Below are positions 18,416-28,523 of a stretch of DNA of 64,000 bases, one piece after another. A model generated the notes under the pieces. That model ran no database searches. It was not told the DNA's origin and was given only the letters and a program-made list of their open reading frames with translations. The first letter of the stretch is position 1. Each line of letters begins with the position of its first letter. The position numbers were made by a program, and so were the translations under genes. Source of the stretch: Vallitalea longa (GTDB taxonomy: Bacteria > Bacillota > Clostridia > Lachnospirales > Vallitaleaceae). The DNA lies in contig NZ_BRLB01000008.1 in assembly GCF_027923465.1 (NCBI RefSeq), positions 148,043 to 212,042 of the forward strand, in the 5' to 3' direction.

Positions 18416-18694
18416 ATGGAAGATATAAATAAATATTATGAAGCAGCTGAGATTTTAAAAGTATTAGGTCATCCTACCAGACTATGTATTGTTAATGGTT
18501 TAATTAGGAATAAAGGATGCAATGTATCTTTTATGCAAAGTTGTTTAAAGATACCTCAATCAACAGTATCACAACATATTTCCAAATTAAAATCTGCAGG
18601 AATTATTGTTGGTGAGCGTAAAGGACTAGAAATCACTTACAAAGTAGTTAATCAGATGGCTATAGACCTCGTTACATCACTTTTCAATGATTAG
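18416..18694 (+). CDS. ArsR family transcriptional regulator
   Basis: This 92-residue winged-helix repressor fits the ArsR/SmtB family: EILKVLGHPTRLCIVNGLI, then the recognition helix IPQSTVSQHISKLKSAGII and the wing GERKGLEITYKV. It has three cysteines (around residues 24, 36 and 43), with two in GCNVSFMQSC, but not the classical ELCVCDL metal motif, so the effector is uncertain. It is a lone plus-strand gene with no obvious target beside it. A long hairpin separates it from convergent serS. Confidence 0.88.
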   Translation: MEDINKYYEAAEILKVLGHPTRLCIVNGLIRNKGCNVSFMQSCLKIPQSTVSQHISKLKSAGIIVGERKGLEITYKVVNQMAIDLVTSLFND

Positions 18695-18721
18695 ATTACA
18701 TATTCTACTGATACGCATTAA

Positions 18722-18801
18722 GCAGGGCTTAATTATAATATTTTATACATTAACATTTTAGTCTATTAGCAAATGAAAATGTATTATAATTAAGCCCTGT
18801 T
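18722..18801. terminator. Bidirectional terminator between arsR and serS
   Basis: Arms of about 19 bp containing CAGGGCTTAATTATAAT and its complement enclose a loop of about 42 nt between convergent genes. T-rich sequence flanks it. It resembles other long-loop hairpins in this window. Confidence 0.7.
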
Positions 18802-18817
18802 TGTATATTATCTTCAA

Positions 18818-20089
18818 CTATTTAATTATTTCTAAGTCACCCATATATCTTCTAAGCACTTCAGGAATAATAATACTTCCATCTTCTTGTTGACAATTTT
18901 CAAGGATAGCAGCTGTAGCCCTACCAGCAGCCACACCACTTCCGTTTAATGTATGAATGAATTTAGCTTTATCTTTAATATTATCTTTATATTTAATGTT
19001 AGCTCTTCTAGCTTGGAATGTTTCAAAATTACTACAGCTCGAAATTTCTACATATCTATTATAACTTGGCATCCACACTTCAATATCATATTTCATAGCC
19101 GCTGTAAATCCAAGATCTCCCATACATATCTTAACTACTCTATAAGGAATGTTTAATAGTTGTAATACTTCTTCTGCATCTCTTGTAAGACATTCAAGTT
19201 CCTTATATGATTCTTCTGGTTTCACGAATTTAACCAATTCAACTTTGTTAAATTGATGTTGTCTAATCAATCCTCTGGTATCACGTCCTGCTGAACCAGC
19301 TTCTGCTCTAAAACATGCTGTATAAGCACAATGTTTTATAGGTAATTTAGATCCATCAAGTATTTGTTCTCTATACATATTAGTTACTGGAACTTCAGCT
19401 GTTGGAACTAGGAAATAATCTGTACCTTCAACCTTAAAAGCATCCTCTTCAAATTTAGGTAACTGTCCTGTTCCGATCATACTTTTTCTATGAACCATAA
19501 AAGGTGGAAAAACTTCTGTATAACCATGTTTATCAACATGTAAATCTAGCATAAAGTTAATTATTGCTCTTTCTAATCTTGCTCCCAAACCTTTGTATAT
19601 AGTGAATCTAGCACCTGTTACTTTACCAGCTGTTTCTGGGTCTAAGATATCAAGGTCACTACCGATATCCCAATGTGCTTTTGGTTCAAACCCAAAATCT
19701 CTTACCTCTCCCCATTTTCTTATTTCTACATTGTCTTCATCCGTATCACCTTGTGGTACTGTTTCATTAGGGATATTAGGGATAGTTAACATAAAATTAT
19801 ATAAATCAGAATCAACCTTCTTAACTTCTACATCTATTTCTTTAATCTTAGTAGAAAGCTCTTTCATCTCGATTAAGATTTCTTTTACATCTTTGCCTTC
19901 TTTTTTCATAGCTGGTATTTGCTTTGATACTACATTCTGCTTATTCTTTAATTGTTCAACTTCCTGCAATAATTCTCTTCTTTTGCTATCAAGCTCTTTA
20001 AATAAATCTAGATTGAACTCTTCTTTTCTGTTAGCCAATGCTTTTTTTACTTCGTCAAAATTATTTCTTAACATTTTAATATCTAACAT
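18818..20089 (-). CDS. serS: Seryl-tRNA synthetase
   Basis: This 423-residue class II synthetase charges tRNA-Ser. It has the N-terminal coiled-coil tRNA-binding arm (about residues 25-105) and the class II motifs: motif 2 [21 protein letters not shown] and motif 3 [16 protein letters not shown]. The ATG at 20089 is chosen because AAGGAG lies 8 bases upstream; a GTG three codons before would overlap that site. A T-box leader upstream couples expression to uncharged tRNA-Ser. Confidence 0.97.
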   Translation of the reverse strand: MLDIKMLRNNFDEVKKALANRKEEFNLDLFKELDSKRRELLQEVEQLKNKQNVVSKQIPAMKKEGKDVKEILIEMKELSTKIKEIDVEVKKVDSDLYNFMLTIPNIPNETVPQGDTDEDNVEIRKWGEVRDFGFEPKAHWDIGSDLDILDPETAGKVTGARFTIYKGLGARLERAIINFMLDLHVDKHGYTEVFPPFMVHRKSMIGTGQLPKFEEDAFKVEGTDYFLVPTAEVPVTNMYREQILDGSKLPIKHCAYTACFRAEAGSAGRDTRGLIRQHQFNKVELVKFVKPEESYKELECLTRDAEEVLQLLNIPYRVVKICMGDLGFTAAMKYDIEVWMPSYNRYVEISSCSNFETFQARRANIKYKDNIKDKAKFIHTLNGSGVAAGRATAAILENCQQEDGSIIIPEVLRRYMGDLEIIK

Positions 20090-20121
20090 TTTTTTCACTC
20101 CTTTTTGAAATAAACTTTAAA

Positions 20122-20152
20122 GAGGCGACGCCTCGTAAAACTTTACTATTAA
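20122..20152 (-). repeat. GAGGC hairpin, possible fragment of the hairpin repeat
   Basis: Between the T-box terminator and serS lies a small hairpin GAGGCGTCGCCTC preceded on the minus strand by TAATAGTAAAGTTTTAC. This resembles the left arm of the five-copy repeat (AAATAGTAAGTTTTAC) with one inserted base, so it may be a decayed copy. A similar GAGGC-type hairpin precedes mnmE. Confidence 0.3.
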
Positions 20153-20162
20153 ATAAAAATAC

Positions 20163-20388
20163 AAAAAAACCCTTCGCCCGTTAATGGGACGAAAGGATAT
20201 CCGCGTTGCCACCCAAATTATTGCATGTTACTGCAATCTCTTTGTTAGTAATATAAAGGCTACCAACCTCTAACTCTTCGTTAGGTACTAAGGAAGTGGA
20301 GGGATTATTTCGTTCTGTCAGTTCTCACCAATCCTGACTCTCTGAAAAAACTACCTTAATCTTAGCTTCCATCATGGTACTAATCACT
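20163..20388 (-). promoter_or_regulatory. T-box leader of serS
   Basis: On the minus strand this leader contains the T-box antiterminator sequence GGGTGGCAACGCGG (20201-20214) and then a terminator stem (CCTTTCGTCCC/GGGCGAAGGG) ending in seven T. A stem I candidate upstream contains GGTGAGAACTGAC and a UCC triplet around 20302-20304 that fits a serine specifier. Uncharged tRNA-Ser should bind and allow read-through into serS. Confidence 0.93.
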
Positions 20389-20439
20389 ATTTAATTTATT
20401 ATAATATATATTATGTCTCTTTTCAACTAAAAAATCAAT

Positions 20440-21501
20440 CTATATTTCATAAGTATCTACAATAAAAACTTTTTTATTCTCAAGTAGATCAACTTCTACC
20501 CATTCGTCATATTTTCCATCTTCGTCTTCTAAAACTCTTATTACAGGTCTTGCTGGAAAACCATTATTTTGTCTTAAAACAATTCCCTTTTTACCTTCAT
20601 TAGTTATAATACCCATTCCAGAAGGATACACAGCAATATATTTAATGAATTCATCTACCAAATGTTCATCAAATAATCTTCCTTTGTTAGCAACAAGATA
20701 TTCAATGACCTCATATATTTTGTATGCCTCTCTATAAGGTTTTTCTGTCACCATAGAATCAAAAACATTACATATTGTAATAATTTTAGTTGCACTATTA
20801 ATTTTATTTCCACTCCACCCAAAGGGATATCCAGAACCGTCAATATTTTCATGATGTGTCAGTATAATAACTTTTGATATAGAACTTATCCATGATGCTT
20901 CGCATATAGCTTCATATCCATAAATTACATGTTGCTTTACAATTTCAAATTCTTTTACATTAAGTTTACCTGGTTTATTTAGAATTTCTTCCGGTATAAG
21001 AACCTTACCTAGATCATGTAACAGAGCTCCTATGGCTATATCTCTTACTCTGTTTTTGTTAATGCCCAACTTGATTGACAATAATACCGCCAAAGCACAA
21101 ACGTTAACTGAATGTGCATATGTATATTCGTCTTTCCGTCTGATATCTACTAAATTAACAATTATATTCCTTTGCGATAACACATCTTCAACTATATCTT
21201 GCGCGGCTGAAACAATATTCGTTAATTCTAAATGCCCTTGAGTACTATAGTTTTCTAGAACTTTTTTAACTTCCTTTTTACAGTTTTCTCGTGTCTTTTC
21301 TTCTATAAAATCTTTTAATTCGACACCTTCTGACAATTCATCTTCTATATATATATAATTTACTCCTAGCTCTTTTAATCGGATTATATAAGATTTCTTA
21401 ATATGAATCCCTTTAGATAAAAGAAAGCTACCATTTAAAGAATAAACAGGCCGTGCTACTCTTTCGTTACCTTTTAAATTGTCTATCATCACTCTTCTCA
21501 T
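20440..21501 (-). CDS. HD-GYP domain protein, probable c-di-GMP phosphodiesterase
   Basis: This 353-residue cytoplasmic protein has an HD-GYP domain at about residues 125-290: YTYAHSVNVCALAVLLS, the metal motif HDLGK, IPEEILNKPGKL and the signature HHENIDGSGYP. HD-GYP proteins hydrolyse c-di-GMP or related dinucleotides. The N-terminal 120 residues resemble the small N-terminal domain frequent in clostridial HD-GYP proteins. Its C-terminus (about 60 residues) carries a short beta-rich tail. AGGTGGG precedes the ATG. No partner gene is adjacent. Confidence 0.88.
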   Translation of the reverse strand: MRRVMIDNLKGNERVARPVYSLNGSFLLSKGIHIKKSYIIRLKELGVNYIYIEDELSEGVELKDFIEEKTRENCKKEVKKVLENYSTQGHLELTNIVSAAQDIVEDVLSQRNIIVNLVDIRRKDEYTYAHSVNVCALAVLLSIKLGINKNRVRDIAIGALLHDLGKVLIPEEILNKPGKLNVKEFEIVKQHVIYGYEAICEASWISSISKVIILTHHENIDGSGYPFGWSGNKINSATKIITICNVFDSMVTEKPYREAYKIYEVIEYLVANKGRLFDEHLVDEFIKYIAVYPSGMGIITNEGKKGIVLRQNNGFPARPVIRVLEDEDGKYDEWVEVDLLENKKVFIVDTYEI

Positions 21502-21646
21502 TAAATCCCACCTATAAAACAGCTAAACTCTTTTATTATTTACCTATAAAAATCAATAAAATCATAATTTAAGTATAACAAATTCAATATTAATAAAATC
21601 GATCTTTACAGTTGATATAATCATATCATTTTTTTATAGTATCTTC

Positions 21647-21831
21647 AATTAAAATTGAAATAAATGAATAAAAAGACTTATTATGGAAATCATTATTAAT
21701 GTACCATTTATTTACAATGTTTGATTTATGAGGATTTTGGTTTAGGAAATAAGCCTCAATAAATATGGTACATCATCTAATACCCCCCTCAACCTGCGTT
21801 TTATTCCCCCCCTGAAACGCAGGTTATTTTT
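21647..21831 (+). ncRNA. Candidate C-rich small RNA with intrinsic terminator
   Basis: A promoter-like pair TTGATA (21612-21617) and TATAGT (21635-21640), 17 bp apart, precedes a structured stretch. A long outer stem pairs GTACCATTTATT (21701) with its complement at 21758-21771, enclosing TGAGG/CCTCA. Then come a run of six C (21783-21788) and a terminator stem AACCTGCGTTT/AAACGCAGGTT whose loop has seven C, followed by ATTTTTAT. C-runs in loops are typical of sRNAs that pair with ribosome-binding sites. It could instead be an untranslated relic, so this is a candidate only. Confidence 0.45.
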
Positions 21832-22305
21832 ATATTAGGAATTAATACCTATTTCGTTAATTATAGTTTACTTTTTGTATATAAAATAGTTCTTATTTCT
21901 TAAGCTTTTTACCTCTCTTTCCCACTTTTTGATTATATATGATAAACCTATAATATATAAAAACATGTCAAAAATAATATTCAATTATTACATTTTTTAA
22001 TAATATTATGTCTTTTATTTTTATCTAATTTTTAAATCCATACTTAATAAAATTAATATTACTCTTTACAATAGTTTAGTTATCAAAGAGTTTTCTTAAT
22101 AGCATATAATTGTTATAAATTTAACTATTTTTAAATATATTTTATAGTTTATGTAAATCAAAATGCATCTATATATTATAATGCAATAGCATTAATTTAT
22201 ATACATTACATAAATATAATTATTTTATATGTGCAAAATGCCTATGTGTATACTGTATTTATAGTTAAAATGTACACTATGTTTTGTTAAAATTTTTATT
22301 TGATA

Positions 22306-22334
22306 TTGACAAAAGATTATCAAATTGTTATTAT
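22306..22334 (+). promoter_or_regulatory. adhE promoter
   Basis: TTGACA (22306-22311) and TATTAT (22329-22334) are 17 bp apart, a near-consensus housekeeping promoter. The predicted start near 22341 leaves a leader of about 135 nt. Confidence 0.75.
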
Positions 22335-22361
22335 ATCAGTGTAATATTTTTTTGAAATACA

Positions 22362-22379
22362 TTGTTAATTATTTAACGT
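22362..22379. promoter_or_regulatory. Rex-like operator in the adhE leader
   Basis: TTGTTAATTATTTAACGT matches the Rex consensus TTGTTAANNNNTTAACAA except at the last two bases. It lies just downstream of the adhE promoter, where the NADH-sensing repressor Rex would block transcription; adhE is a classic Rex target in clostridia. The rex gene is not in the window. Confidence 0.65.
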
Positions 22380-22476
22380 TTAAACATTGAAAATCAATTT
22401 AATAACGCGACTCAAATCGCATTATAATATCAAAATAGGGAAAACTAATATATGAATTTATTTAGGAGGTTAAAGT

Positions 22477-25092
22477 ATGGCAAACACAAAAGTAACTAAA
22501 ACTAGTGAAAAACCAAGTATTAATGTACCAAAAATGATTGATGAATTAGTAGAAAAGGCTACAGTAGCATTAGATGAATACTTAAAACTCGATCAAGAAA
22601 CAGTAGATAACATTGTTAAAGAAATGTCACTTGCAGGATTAGATAAACACATGTATCTAGCAAAATTAGCTGTCGATGAAACTGGCAGAGGAGTATATGA
22701 AGACAAAATAACAAAAAATATTTTTGCTACAGAATATATTTACCATAGTATTAAATATGAAAAAACAGTAGGAATCATTAGTAATAATAAAGAAGAAGAT
22801 TATATGGAAGTTGCTGAACCAGTTGGTGTTGTTGCTGGTGTAACACCTGTCACTAATCCAACTTCAACTACATTATTTAAAGCAATAATCTCAGCAAAAA
22901 CAAGAAATCCTATTATTTTCGCTTTCCATCCATCAGCTCAAAAATGTTCTTCTGAGGCAGCAAGAATAGTTAGAGATGCAGCTATTAAAGCTGGTGCACC
23001 AGAAAACTGTATCCAATGGATAGAAACTCCATCATTAGAAGCAACTAATACATTAATGAATCATCCTGGAGTTGCTTTAGTTCTTGCTACAGGTGGATCT
23101 GGAATGGTTAAATCAGCTTATTCAACAGGTAAACCTGCTCTTGGTGTAGGACCTGGTAACGTACCTTGCTTCATAGAAAAAACTGCTGATGTTAAAAGAG
23201 CTTCTACAGATTTAATTCTATCTAAAGCTTTTGATAACGGTATGATTTGTGCATCTGAACAAGGAGCAATCATTGAAGAACCTGTATACAAACAAGTTAC
23301 AGATTATATGAAACAACAAAATTGTTATTTCTCTACAAAAGAAGAAACTAAACGACTAGAAGGTGTTGTTATTAACCTTGAAAAAGGCGCTGTTAATCCA
23401 GCAATAGTTGGTAAATCACCTTACGAGATAGCAAAACTCGCTAATATAAATATACCAGAAGATACAAAAATCTTATGTTGTGAAATAGATGGAGTCGGAC
23501 ATGAATATCCATTATCAAAAGAAAAATTATCTCCTGTATTAGCTATTATAAAAGCCAAAAATGCAAAAGAAGGAATTGAGTTATGTGAAAAGATGGTAGA
23601 GATAGGTGGTCTTGGTCACTCATCAGTTATTCATTCAAATGATGACGAAGTAATTAAACAATTCTCTTCAAGATTGAAGACAGGACGTATTATCATTAAC
23701 TCTCCTTCTACTCACGGAGCAATTGGTGATATATATAATACAAACATGCCATCACTTACATTAGGTTGTGGTTCTTACGGTAAAAACTCAACAACATCAA
23801 ATGTTACAGCAGTTAATCTAATTAATAAGAAAAGAGTGGCGAATAGAAGAGTGAATATGCAATGGTTTAAAATTCCTGAAAAAATATACTTTGAACCAGG
23901 TGCAGTACAATATTTAAGTAAAATGCCTAATATAACAAAAGCTTTTATTGTAACTGACCCATATATGGTTAAATTCGGATATGTTGATAAAATACTTTAT
24001 CATCTTAGAAATAGAAATGATAATATTCACTGTGAACTATTTACTGAGGTAGAACCTGATCCATCTATTGAAACAGTTAAAAAAGGTGCTGAAATGATGG
24101 AAAAATTCGATCCTGATGTAATTATTGCTTTAGGTGGTGGTTCAGCAATGGATGCTGCAAAAGGAATGTGGTTATTCTACGAACATCCAGAAGCTAATTT
24201 CAGTGATATGGCACTTAAATTCATGGATATTAGGAAACGTATTTACAAGTTCCCACCAATGGGTGTTAAATCTAAGTTTGTTGCAATACCTACAACATCC
24301 GGTACAGGTTCAGAAGTAACTTCATTCGCTGTTATTACTGATAAAGAAAAAGGTATTAAATACCCTCTTGCAGATTATGAATTAACACCAGATGTTGCAA
24401 TAATAGATCCAGATTTCGTTATGTCAGTACCTGCTGGTGTAACTGCAAACACTGGTCTCGATGTATTGACACATGCATTAGAAGCTTATGTCTCTGTTCT
24501 AGCTTCTGATTACACTGATGCACTTGCATTAAAAGCCGCAGAATTAGTATTTGAATATTTACCAAGAGCTTACAAAAATGGTAATGATGCTGTAGCTAGA
24601 GAAAAGATGCATAACGCTTCATGTATGGCTGGTATGGCATTTACAAATGCATTCCTAGGTGTAAACCACTCATTAGCTCATAAATTAGGTGGAGAATTCC
24701 ATATACCTCATGGTGCAGCTAACGCATTATTATTACCATTCATAATTGAATATAATGGAAGCACTACACCAAGTAAATTTGCTTCATTCCCTAAATATGA
24801 GAAATTTATAGCACCAGAAAAATATGCTGAAGTAGCTAAACATCTTGGTTTACCTTGTAAAACACCAGAAGAAGGAGTTAAATCATTAGCTAACGCAGTT
24901 AGAAAACTTATGAAAGAACTTAATGTAAAAACTACAATAAAAGACTTTGGAGTAGATGAAAAAGAATTCTTAAATAGAGTTGATTATCTAGCAGATAGAG
25001 CTTTTGAAGATCAATGTACAACAGCTAATCCAAGATTACCTTTAGTAAAGGAACTTGTTGATTTATATAAAAAAGCTTACTACGGAAAATAA
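22477..25092 (+). CDS. adhE: Bifunctional acetaldehyde-CoA/alcohol dehydrogenase
   Basis: This 871-residue fusion enzyme reduces acetyl-CoA to acetaldehyde and then ethanol with two NADH, regenerating NAD+ in fermentation. The N-terminal CoA-acylating aldehyde dehydrogenase (about 1-440) has the catalytic cysteine in GMICASEQ. The C-terminal iron alcohol dehydrogenase (about 460-871) has [30 protein letters not shown] and iron ligands in [11 protein letters not shown] and [10 protein letters not shown]. The length is standard. TTAGGAGG lies 8 bases before the ATG. The Rex-like site and strong promoter imply redox control. It is one of few plus-strand genes left of oriC. Confidence 0.97.
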   Translation: MANTKVTKTSEKPSINVPKMIDELVEKATVALDEYLKLDQETVDNIVKEMSLAGLDKHMYLAKLAVDETGRGVYEDKITKNIFATEYIYHSIKYEKTVGIISNNKEEDYMEVAEPVGVVAGVTPVTNPTSTTLFKAIISAKTRNPIIFAFHPSAQKCSSEAARIVRDAAIKAGAPENCIQWIETPSLEATNTLMNHPGVALVLATGGSGMVKSAYSTGKPALGVGPGNVPCFIEKTADVKRASTDLILSKAFDNGMICASEQGAIIEEPVYKQVTDYMKQQNCYFSTKEETKRLEGVVINLEKGAVNPAIVGKSPYEIAKLANINIPEDTKILCCEIDGVGHEYPLSKEKLSPVLAIIKAKNAKEGIELCEKMVEIGGLGHSSVIHSNDDEVIKQFSSRLKTGRIIINSPSTHGAIGDIYNTNMPSLTLGCGSYGKNSTTSNVTAVNLINKKRVANRRVNMQWFKIPEKIYFEPGAVQYLSKMPNITKAFIVTDPYMVKFGYVDKILYHLRNRNDNIHCELFTEVEPDPSIETVKKGAEMMEKFDPDVIIALGGGSAMDAAKGMWLFYEHPEANFSDMALKFMDIRKRIYKFPPMGVKSKFVAIPTTSGTGSEVTSFAVITDKEKGIKYPLADYELTPDVAIIDPDFVMSVPAGVTANTGLDVLTHALEAYVSVLASDYTDALALKAAELVFEYLPRAYKNGNDAVAREKMHNASCMAGMAFTNAFLGVNHSLAHKLGGEFHIPHGAANALLLPFIIEYNGSTTPSKFASFPKYEKFIAPEKYAEVAKHLGLPCKTPEEGVKSLANAVRKLMKELNVKTTIKDFGVDEKEFLNRVDYLADRAFEDQCTTANPRLPLVKELVDLYKKAYYGK

Positions 25093-25110
25093 AATATAAT
25101 GTAAATGATT

Positions 25111-25150
25111 AACAAAAAAGAAGGGTCTGCCATTTCCCTTCTTTTTTGTT
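25111..25150. terminator. Bidirectional terminator after adhE
   Basis: AACAAAAAAGAAGGG and its complement form a stem with an 11-nt loop, ending in TTTTTTGTT. It lies between adhE and the convergent HAD gene and works for both. Confidence 0.9.
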
Positions 25151-25189
25151 ACCATTTTTTATCTTTTCACTACTCTTATATATAAAAAA

Positions 25190-25996
25190 TTATTTATTCA
25201 AGATAAATTTATTTATTACTTCTGCAACTCCACTTTCGTTATTATTACATTTTGTTACATAATTCGCTATTTCTTTTATTTCCTTTCTAGCATTACAAAT
25301 CGCTACTCCCATACCTGCATATTCAATCATATATTTATCATTGAAGCTATCCCCTATAGCTATTATTTCTTCTCGATTTATATGTAAATATTTAGAAAGA
25401 TATTCTAATGCTACACCTTTATTGGCATTTTTATTTAAAACTTCCAAATATGTAGGTTTTGAAAAAAATACATTCACTTTATCATCATATAAATCTATAA
25501 TATGTTTTTGCATTTTTTCAAGATGCTCTATATCATCATAATTAAATAATATTTTGATTGATTTATCATAATCTTTAAGATCCTCTACCACAGTAATAGG
25601 TATATTACTAAGTCCTCGGTATGCTTTTGTTCTAGGAGTAACTTGTTCAACTATAACACCATCTCTATTATAGAGTTGTATGTCAACTCCATACTCCCTA
25701 CCAATATCAATTAGATTATGTATTATATCTGTAGGTACAGGTTCATAAAATATATTCTTTCCTTTTAAGTCATTGATGACTGCACCATTATATGATATAT
25801 AATAATCATTATCATTTGCAATATCTAATTTTTTTATTATCTTTAATATAGAATTACTTGCTCTACCTGAACAAATAGTAATTATTATATCTTTTTTATT
25901 TGCTTCTTCCAGTGCTTTTACATTATCAGCTGATATAAGTAAATCATCTCCTAAGAGAGTGTCGTCCATATCTAGTACTAACATTTTGTATCTCAA
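25190..25996 (-). CDS. Cof-type HAD-IIB family hydrolase
   Basis: This 268-residue haloacid-dehalogenase superfamily phosphatase of the Cof/YwpJ type probably acts on sugar phosphates or flavin-type phosphates. Motif I is DMDDTLL, motif II lies in ITICSGR, and motif IV is IGDSFNDKYMIEYAG with the cap domain between. The TTG start at 25996 is favoured: GAGGG is 6 bases upstream and TTGA overlaps the stop of the preceding gene; the ATG at 25984 would lack a well-spaced site. It is coupled to the ykuS-like gene. Confidence 0.87.
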   Translation of the reverse strand: MRYKMLVLDMDDTLLGDDLLISADNVKALEEANKKDIIITICSGRASNSILKIIKKLDIANDNDYYISYNGAVINDLKGKNIFYEPVPTDIIHNLIDIGREYGVDIQLYNRDGVIVEQVTPRTKAYRGLSNIPITVVEDLKDYDKSIKILFNYDDIEHLEKMQKHIIDLYDDKVNVFFSKPTYLEVLNKNANKGVALEYLSKYLHINREEIIAIGDSFNDKYMIEYAGMGVAICNARKEIKEIANYVTKCNNNESGVAEVINKFILNK

Positions 25997-26283
25997 AAAA
26001 AGCCCTCACTTTCAAACAAATTGCTATATTTTCTACTATTGATTATATCTTCTATTTCTGAATATGATTTGTTATTTGCATTTATCATCAATACATTATT
26101 TGTAATTGTTGAATTATACATATCGTTGTTAAAAATTTCATTATATAATCCTGTATATGAAGAACTAGAGTAAATATAAATATCATGAGGTTTTGTGGTA
26201 ATACCACCATGAATTACCTTATATCCTCTATCTATTAAATAATTTTCAATATTTTCTAATCCTTCTTGAACTAATATGACCAT
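25993..26283 (-). CDS. YkuS/UPF0180-like small protein
   Basis: This 96-residue protein of unknown function fits the UPF0180 (YkuS) pattern: MVILVQEGLENIENYLIDRG, then a GY-VI strand, a central SSSSYTG segment and a final A-N-N-K-SYSEIEDII segment like the family's conserved end. The ATG at 26283 is chosen because AGGAGGTG lies 6 bases upstream; the open frame extends 12 hydrophobic codons further without a site. It overlaps the HAD gene by 4 bp. Confidence 0.65.
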   Translation of the reverse strand: MVILVQEGLENIENYLIDRGYKVIHGGITTKPHDIYIYSSSSYTGLYNEIFNNDMYNSTITNNVLMINANNKSYSEIEDIINSRKYSNLFESEGFF

Positions 26284-26358
26284 TAGAACACCTCCTAGTA
26301 ATAATAATAGTATTACCAAGAGTAATTAAAATATAATGATATTTTATAGTTATTAATT

Positions 26359-26862
26359 TTATTTATTGAAATTAATCGCATCTTCTAAAGCACTTTTTTC
26401 TTCATCCGAAAGTACTTTATTACTTTTGCCATTTACAATTTCTTTTATATATATATAACAACCTTCTCTACTGTGCATCCCATTCAATAATAAACCAGAA
26501 TCATTTTGATTAAGTAATGCTAAAACAAAACTTAATTGTCCACCCATATTGTCAAAAGCATTATATTTAACAATAGCAGTTTTTTCTATAGATTGTTTAA
26601 CATGCTTATCTAAATCTCTTATTTCGAGTTTTTGCTCTTTCAATGTATCTTTTAATTCTTTAATATTTTTTATATTATTTTGTAATACATCTTCAATATT
26701 AAAATCATCTTTGGTATTCATAAATTGGTAATACTTATTTTTCCATTTTTTTATTCTAATTGAATTAACTATTAATAATATTAATAATAATAATGTTATA
26801 CCACTTATTACTAATATTATAACGCTAATGTTATTAGGAATATAATAATTTAACATCTCCAT
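26359..26862 (-). CDS. DUF4446 family membrane-anchored protein
   Basis: This 167-residue protein of unknown function has one N-terminal transmembrane helix (about residues 13-33), a coiled-coil stretch (about 60-95) and a conserved cytoplasmic end with KYNAFDNMGGQLSFVLALL, GMHSREGCYIYIKEI and LSDEEKSALEDAI. These are DUF4446 hallmarks, and this family commonly sits next to parB in Clostridia. It starts 7 bp after parB and is probably co-transcribed with parAB, hinting at a chromosome- or envelope-linked role, which is inference. Confidence 0.85.
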   Translation of the reverse strand: MEMLNYYIPNNISVIILVISGITLLLLILLIVNSIRIKKWKNKYYQFMNTKDDFNIEDVLQNNIKNIKELKDTLKEQKLEIRDLDKHVKQSIEKTAIVKYNAFDNMGGQLSFVLALLNQNDSGLLLNGMHSREGCYIYIKEIVNGKSNKVLSDEEKSALEDAINFNK

Positions 26863-26869
26863 TTTGCAA

Positions 26870-27751
26870 CTATCCTTCCTTAATTGAATTAATTAATTCA
26901 ATTAATCTTTCTAACTCTTCATCAGAATAATACTCAATTTCTATTTTACCCTTTTTCTTGCTTTTTCTATTAATAGTTACCTTAGTTCCAAGAATTTCCT
27001 TAAACCTATCCTCTAAATCTCTATAAATGGTATTTATTGATTTTTCTTTTTCAGATTCTTTTTTAGGAGTCTTAGGGTTTAATATACTTTTGATCAATTT
27101 TTCTGTATCTCTAACACTTAATTTTTCATCAAATATTCTATTGGCAATATTATATTGAATTTCTCCATCCTTTATAGACAATAAAGCTCTTGCATGACCA
27201 CTGGATATCATTTCATCAATAATCATTCTCTGAACTTTTTCATCTAAATTTAATAGTCTCATAGAATTTGCTATAGATGAACGACTTTTCGAAACTTTTT
27301 CGGCTACATCATCTTGTTTCAACTTGAAATCCGCAATTAATTTCTGGTATGCAAAAGCTTCTTCTATTGGATTAAGATTTTCTCTTTGAATATTTTCTAT
27401 TAAAGATACTTCTAATCTTTCTCTATCAGTATATCCTTTTATAATTACAGGCACTTCCTTAATACCTGCTAATTTAGCCGCTCTCCACCTTCTTTCACCA
27501 GCTACAATTTCATAATATTTACCTTTTTTGATAACTATCAATGGCTGAATAATACCATATTGCTTAATTGATTCAGATAATTCTTGTAATAAATCTTCAT
27601 CAAATTTTTTCCTTGGTTGTTTTTTATTAGGGCCAACTTCATTAATGTTTAATTTAAGTATACCTTTACTCTTAACTGTTATTTCTTCTTCAAGTTCATC
27701 TGATATCAGAGCAGATAAGCCTTTCCCCAATCCTCTTTTTGCAGCTGTCAT
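26870..27751 (-). CDS. parB: Chromosome partitioning protein ParB/Spo0J
   Basis: This 293-residue CTP-dependent clamp protein binds parS and loads condensin near the origin. The N-terminus (AAKRGLGKGLSALI) is the ParA-stimulating segment. The CTPase/ParB domain has NKKQPRKKFDEDLLQELSES, IQPLIV and GERRWRAAKLAG, and the helix-turn-helix has LKQDDVAEKVSKSRSSIANS. A dimerisation segment ends the protein. The ATG at 27751 is taken because AGGAAGG is well spaced from it. It follows parA by 1 bp. Three perfect parS sites lie about 1.5-2.2 kb upstream. Confidence 0.95.
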   Translation of the reverse strand: MTAAKRGLGKGLSALISDELEEEITVKSKGILKLNINEVGPNKKQPRKKFDEDLLQELSESIKQYGIIQPLIVIKKGKYYEIVAGERRWRAAKLAGIKEVPVIIKGYTDRERLEVSLIENIQRENLNPIEEAFAYQKLIADFKLKQDDVAEKVSKSRSSIANSMRLLNLDEKVQRMIIDEMISSGHARALLSIKDGEIQYNIANRIFDEKLSVRDTEKLIKSILNPKTPKKESEKEKSINTIYRDLEDRFKEILGTKVTINRKSKKKGKIEIEYYSDEELERLIELINSIKEG

Positions 27752-27752
27752 A

Positions 27753-28523
27753 TCATTCATCCTTCCTATTAATCACTTCATCTGCTAACAATCTATAACT
27801 TTCAGCACCTTTTGATTTAGAATCATATATATTAATTGGTTCCCCATGACTTGGCGCTTCTCCTAACCTAACATTTCGTGGAATTATAGTTTTATATATA
27901 TTGGTTCTTTTTAGCTCTTTCTTTACTTCATCAACTACTTGTATTGAGAGATTAGTTCTTGCATCATACATGGTAAATACGACTCCTTCAATCTCTAGAT
28001 TGGGATTAAGTCTCTTTTTCACTAAGTTTATTGTATACATAAGTTGAGATAATCCTTCTAAAGCAAAAAATTCACATTGTATAGGTACTAAAACTGTATC
28101 AGCTGTAGTTAGGGCATTTACTGTTAATGTACTTAATGATGGAGGACAATCGATTATTATGTAATCATATTTATCTCTTACTTCTTCTATATGTTTTTTA
28201 AGAATGAAACTGTTTTCATCAAGACCTATAAGTTCTATTTCTGCCCCTGCTAAATCTACATCAGCAGGTATTAGAGACATATTTTTGAACACATTTTTTA
28301 TTATACATTTCTTTATAGGTGCTTGTCCTAAAAGCAATTCATATATGGTATATTTTAATTTTCTTTTGTCTATTCCCAAACCTCTAGTAGTGTTACCTTG
28401 GGGATCTATATCTATAGTTAATACTTTTTTCCCTTTTTCAGCTAGGCAAGAAGATAAATTTACAGATGTGGTTGTCTTTCCTACTCCACCTTTTTGATTA
28501 GCTATGGCTATTATTCTTCCCAT
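27753..28523 (-). CDS. parA: Chromosome partitioning ATPase ParA/Soj
   Basis: This 256-residue deviant Walker ATPase is Soj/ParA, which works with ParB in origin segregation and DnaA control. Deviant Walker A is NQKGGVGKTTTSVNL, Walker A' is IDIDPQGN, and Walker B is YIIIDCPPSL. No extra N-terminal DNA-binding domain is present, as in chromosomal Soj. It heads the parA-parB-DUF4446 operon, with the parS-rich non-coding region upstream. Confidence 0.96.
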   Translation of the reverse strand: MGRIIAIANQKGGVGKTTTSVNLSSCLAEKGKKVLTIDIDPQGNTTRGLGIDKRKLKYTIYELLLGQAPIKKCIIKNVFKNMSLIPADVDLAGAEIELIGLDENSFILKKHIEEVRDKYDYIIIDCPPSLSTLTVNALTTADTVLVPIQCEFFALEGLSQLMYTINLVKKRLNPNLEIEGVVFTMYDARTNLSIQVVDEVKKELKRTNIYKTIIPRNVRLGEAPSHGEPINIYDSKSKGAESYRLLADEVINRKDE

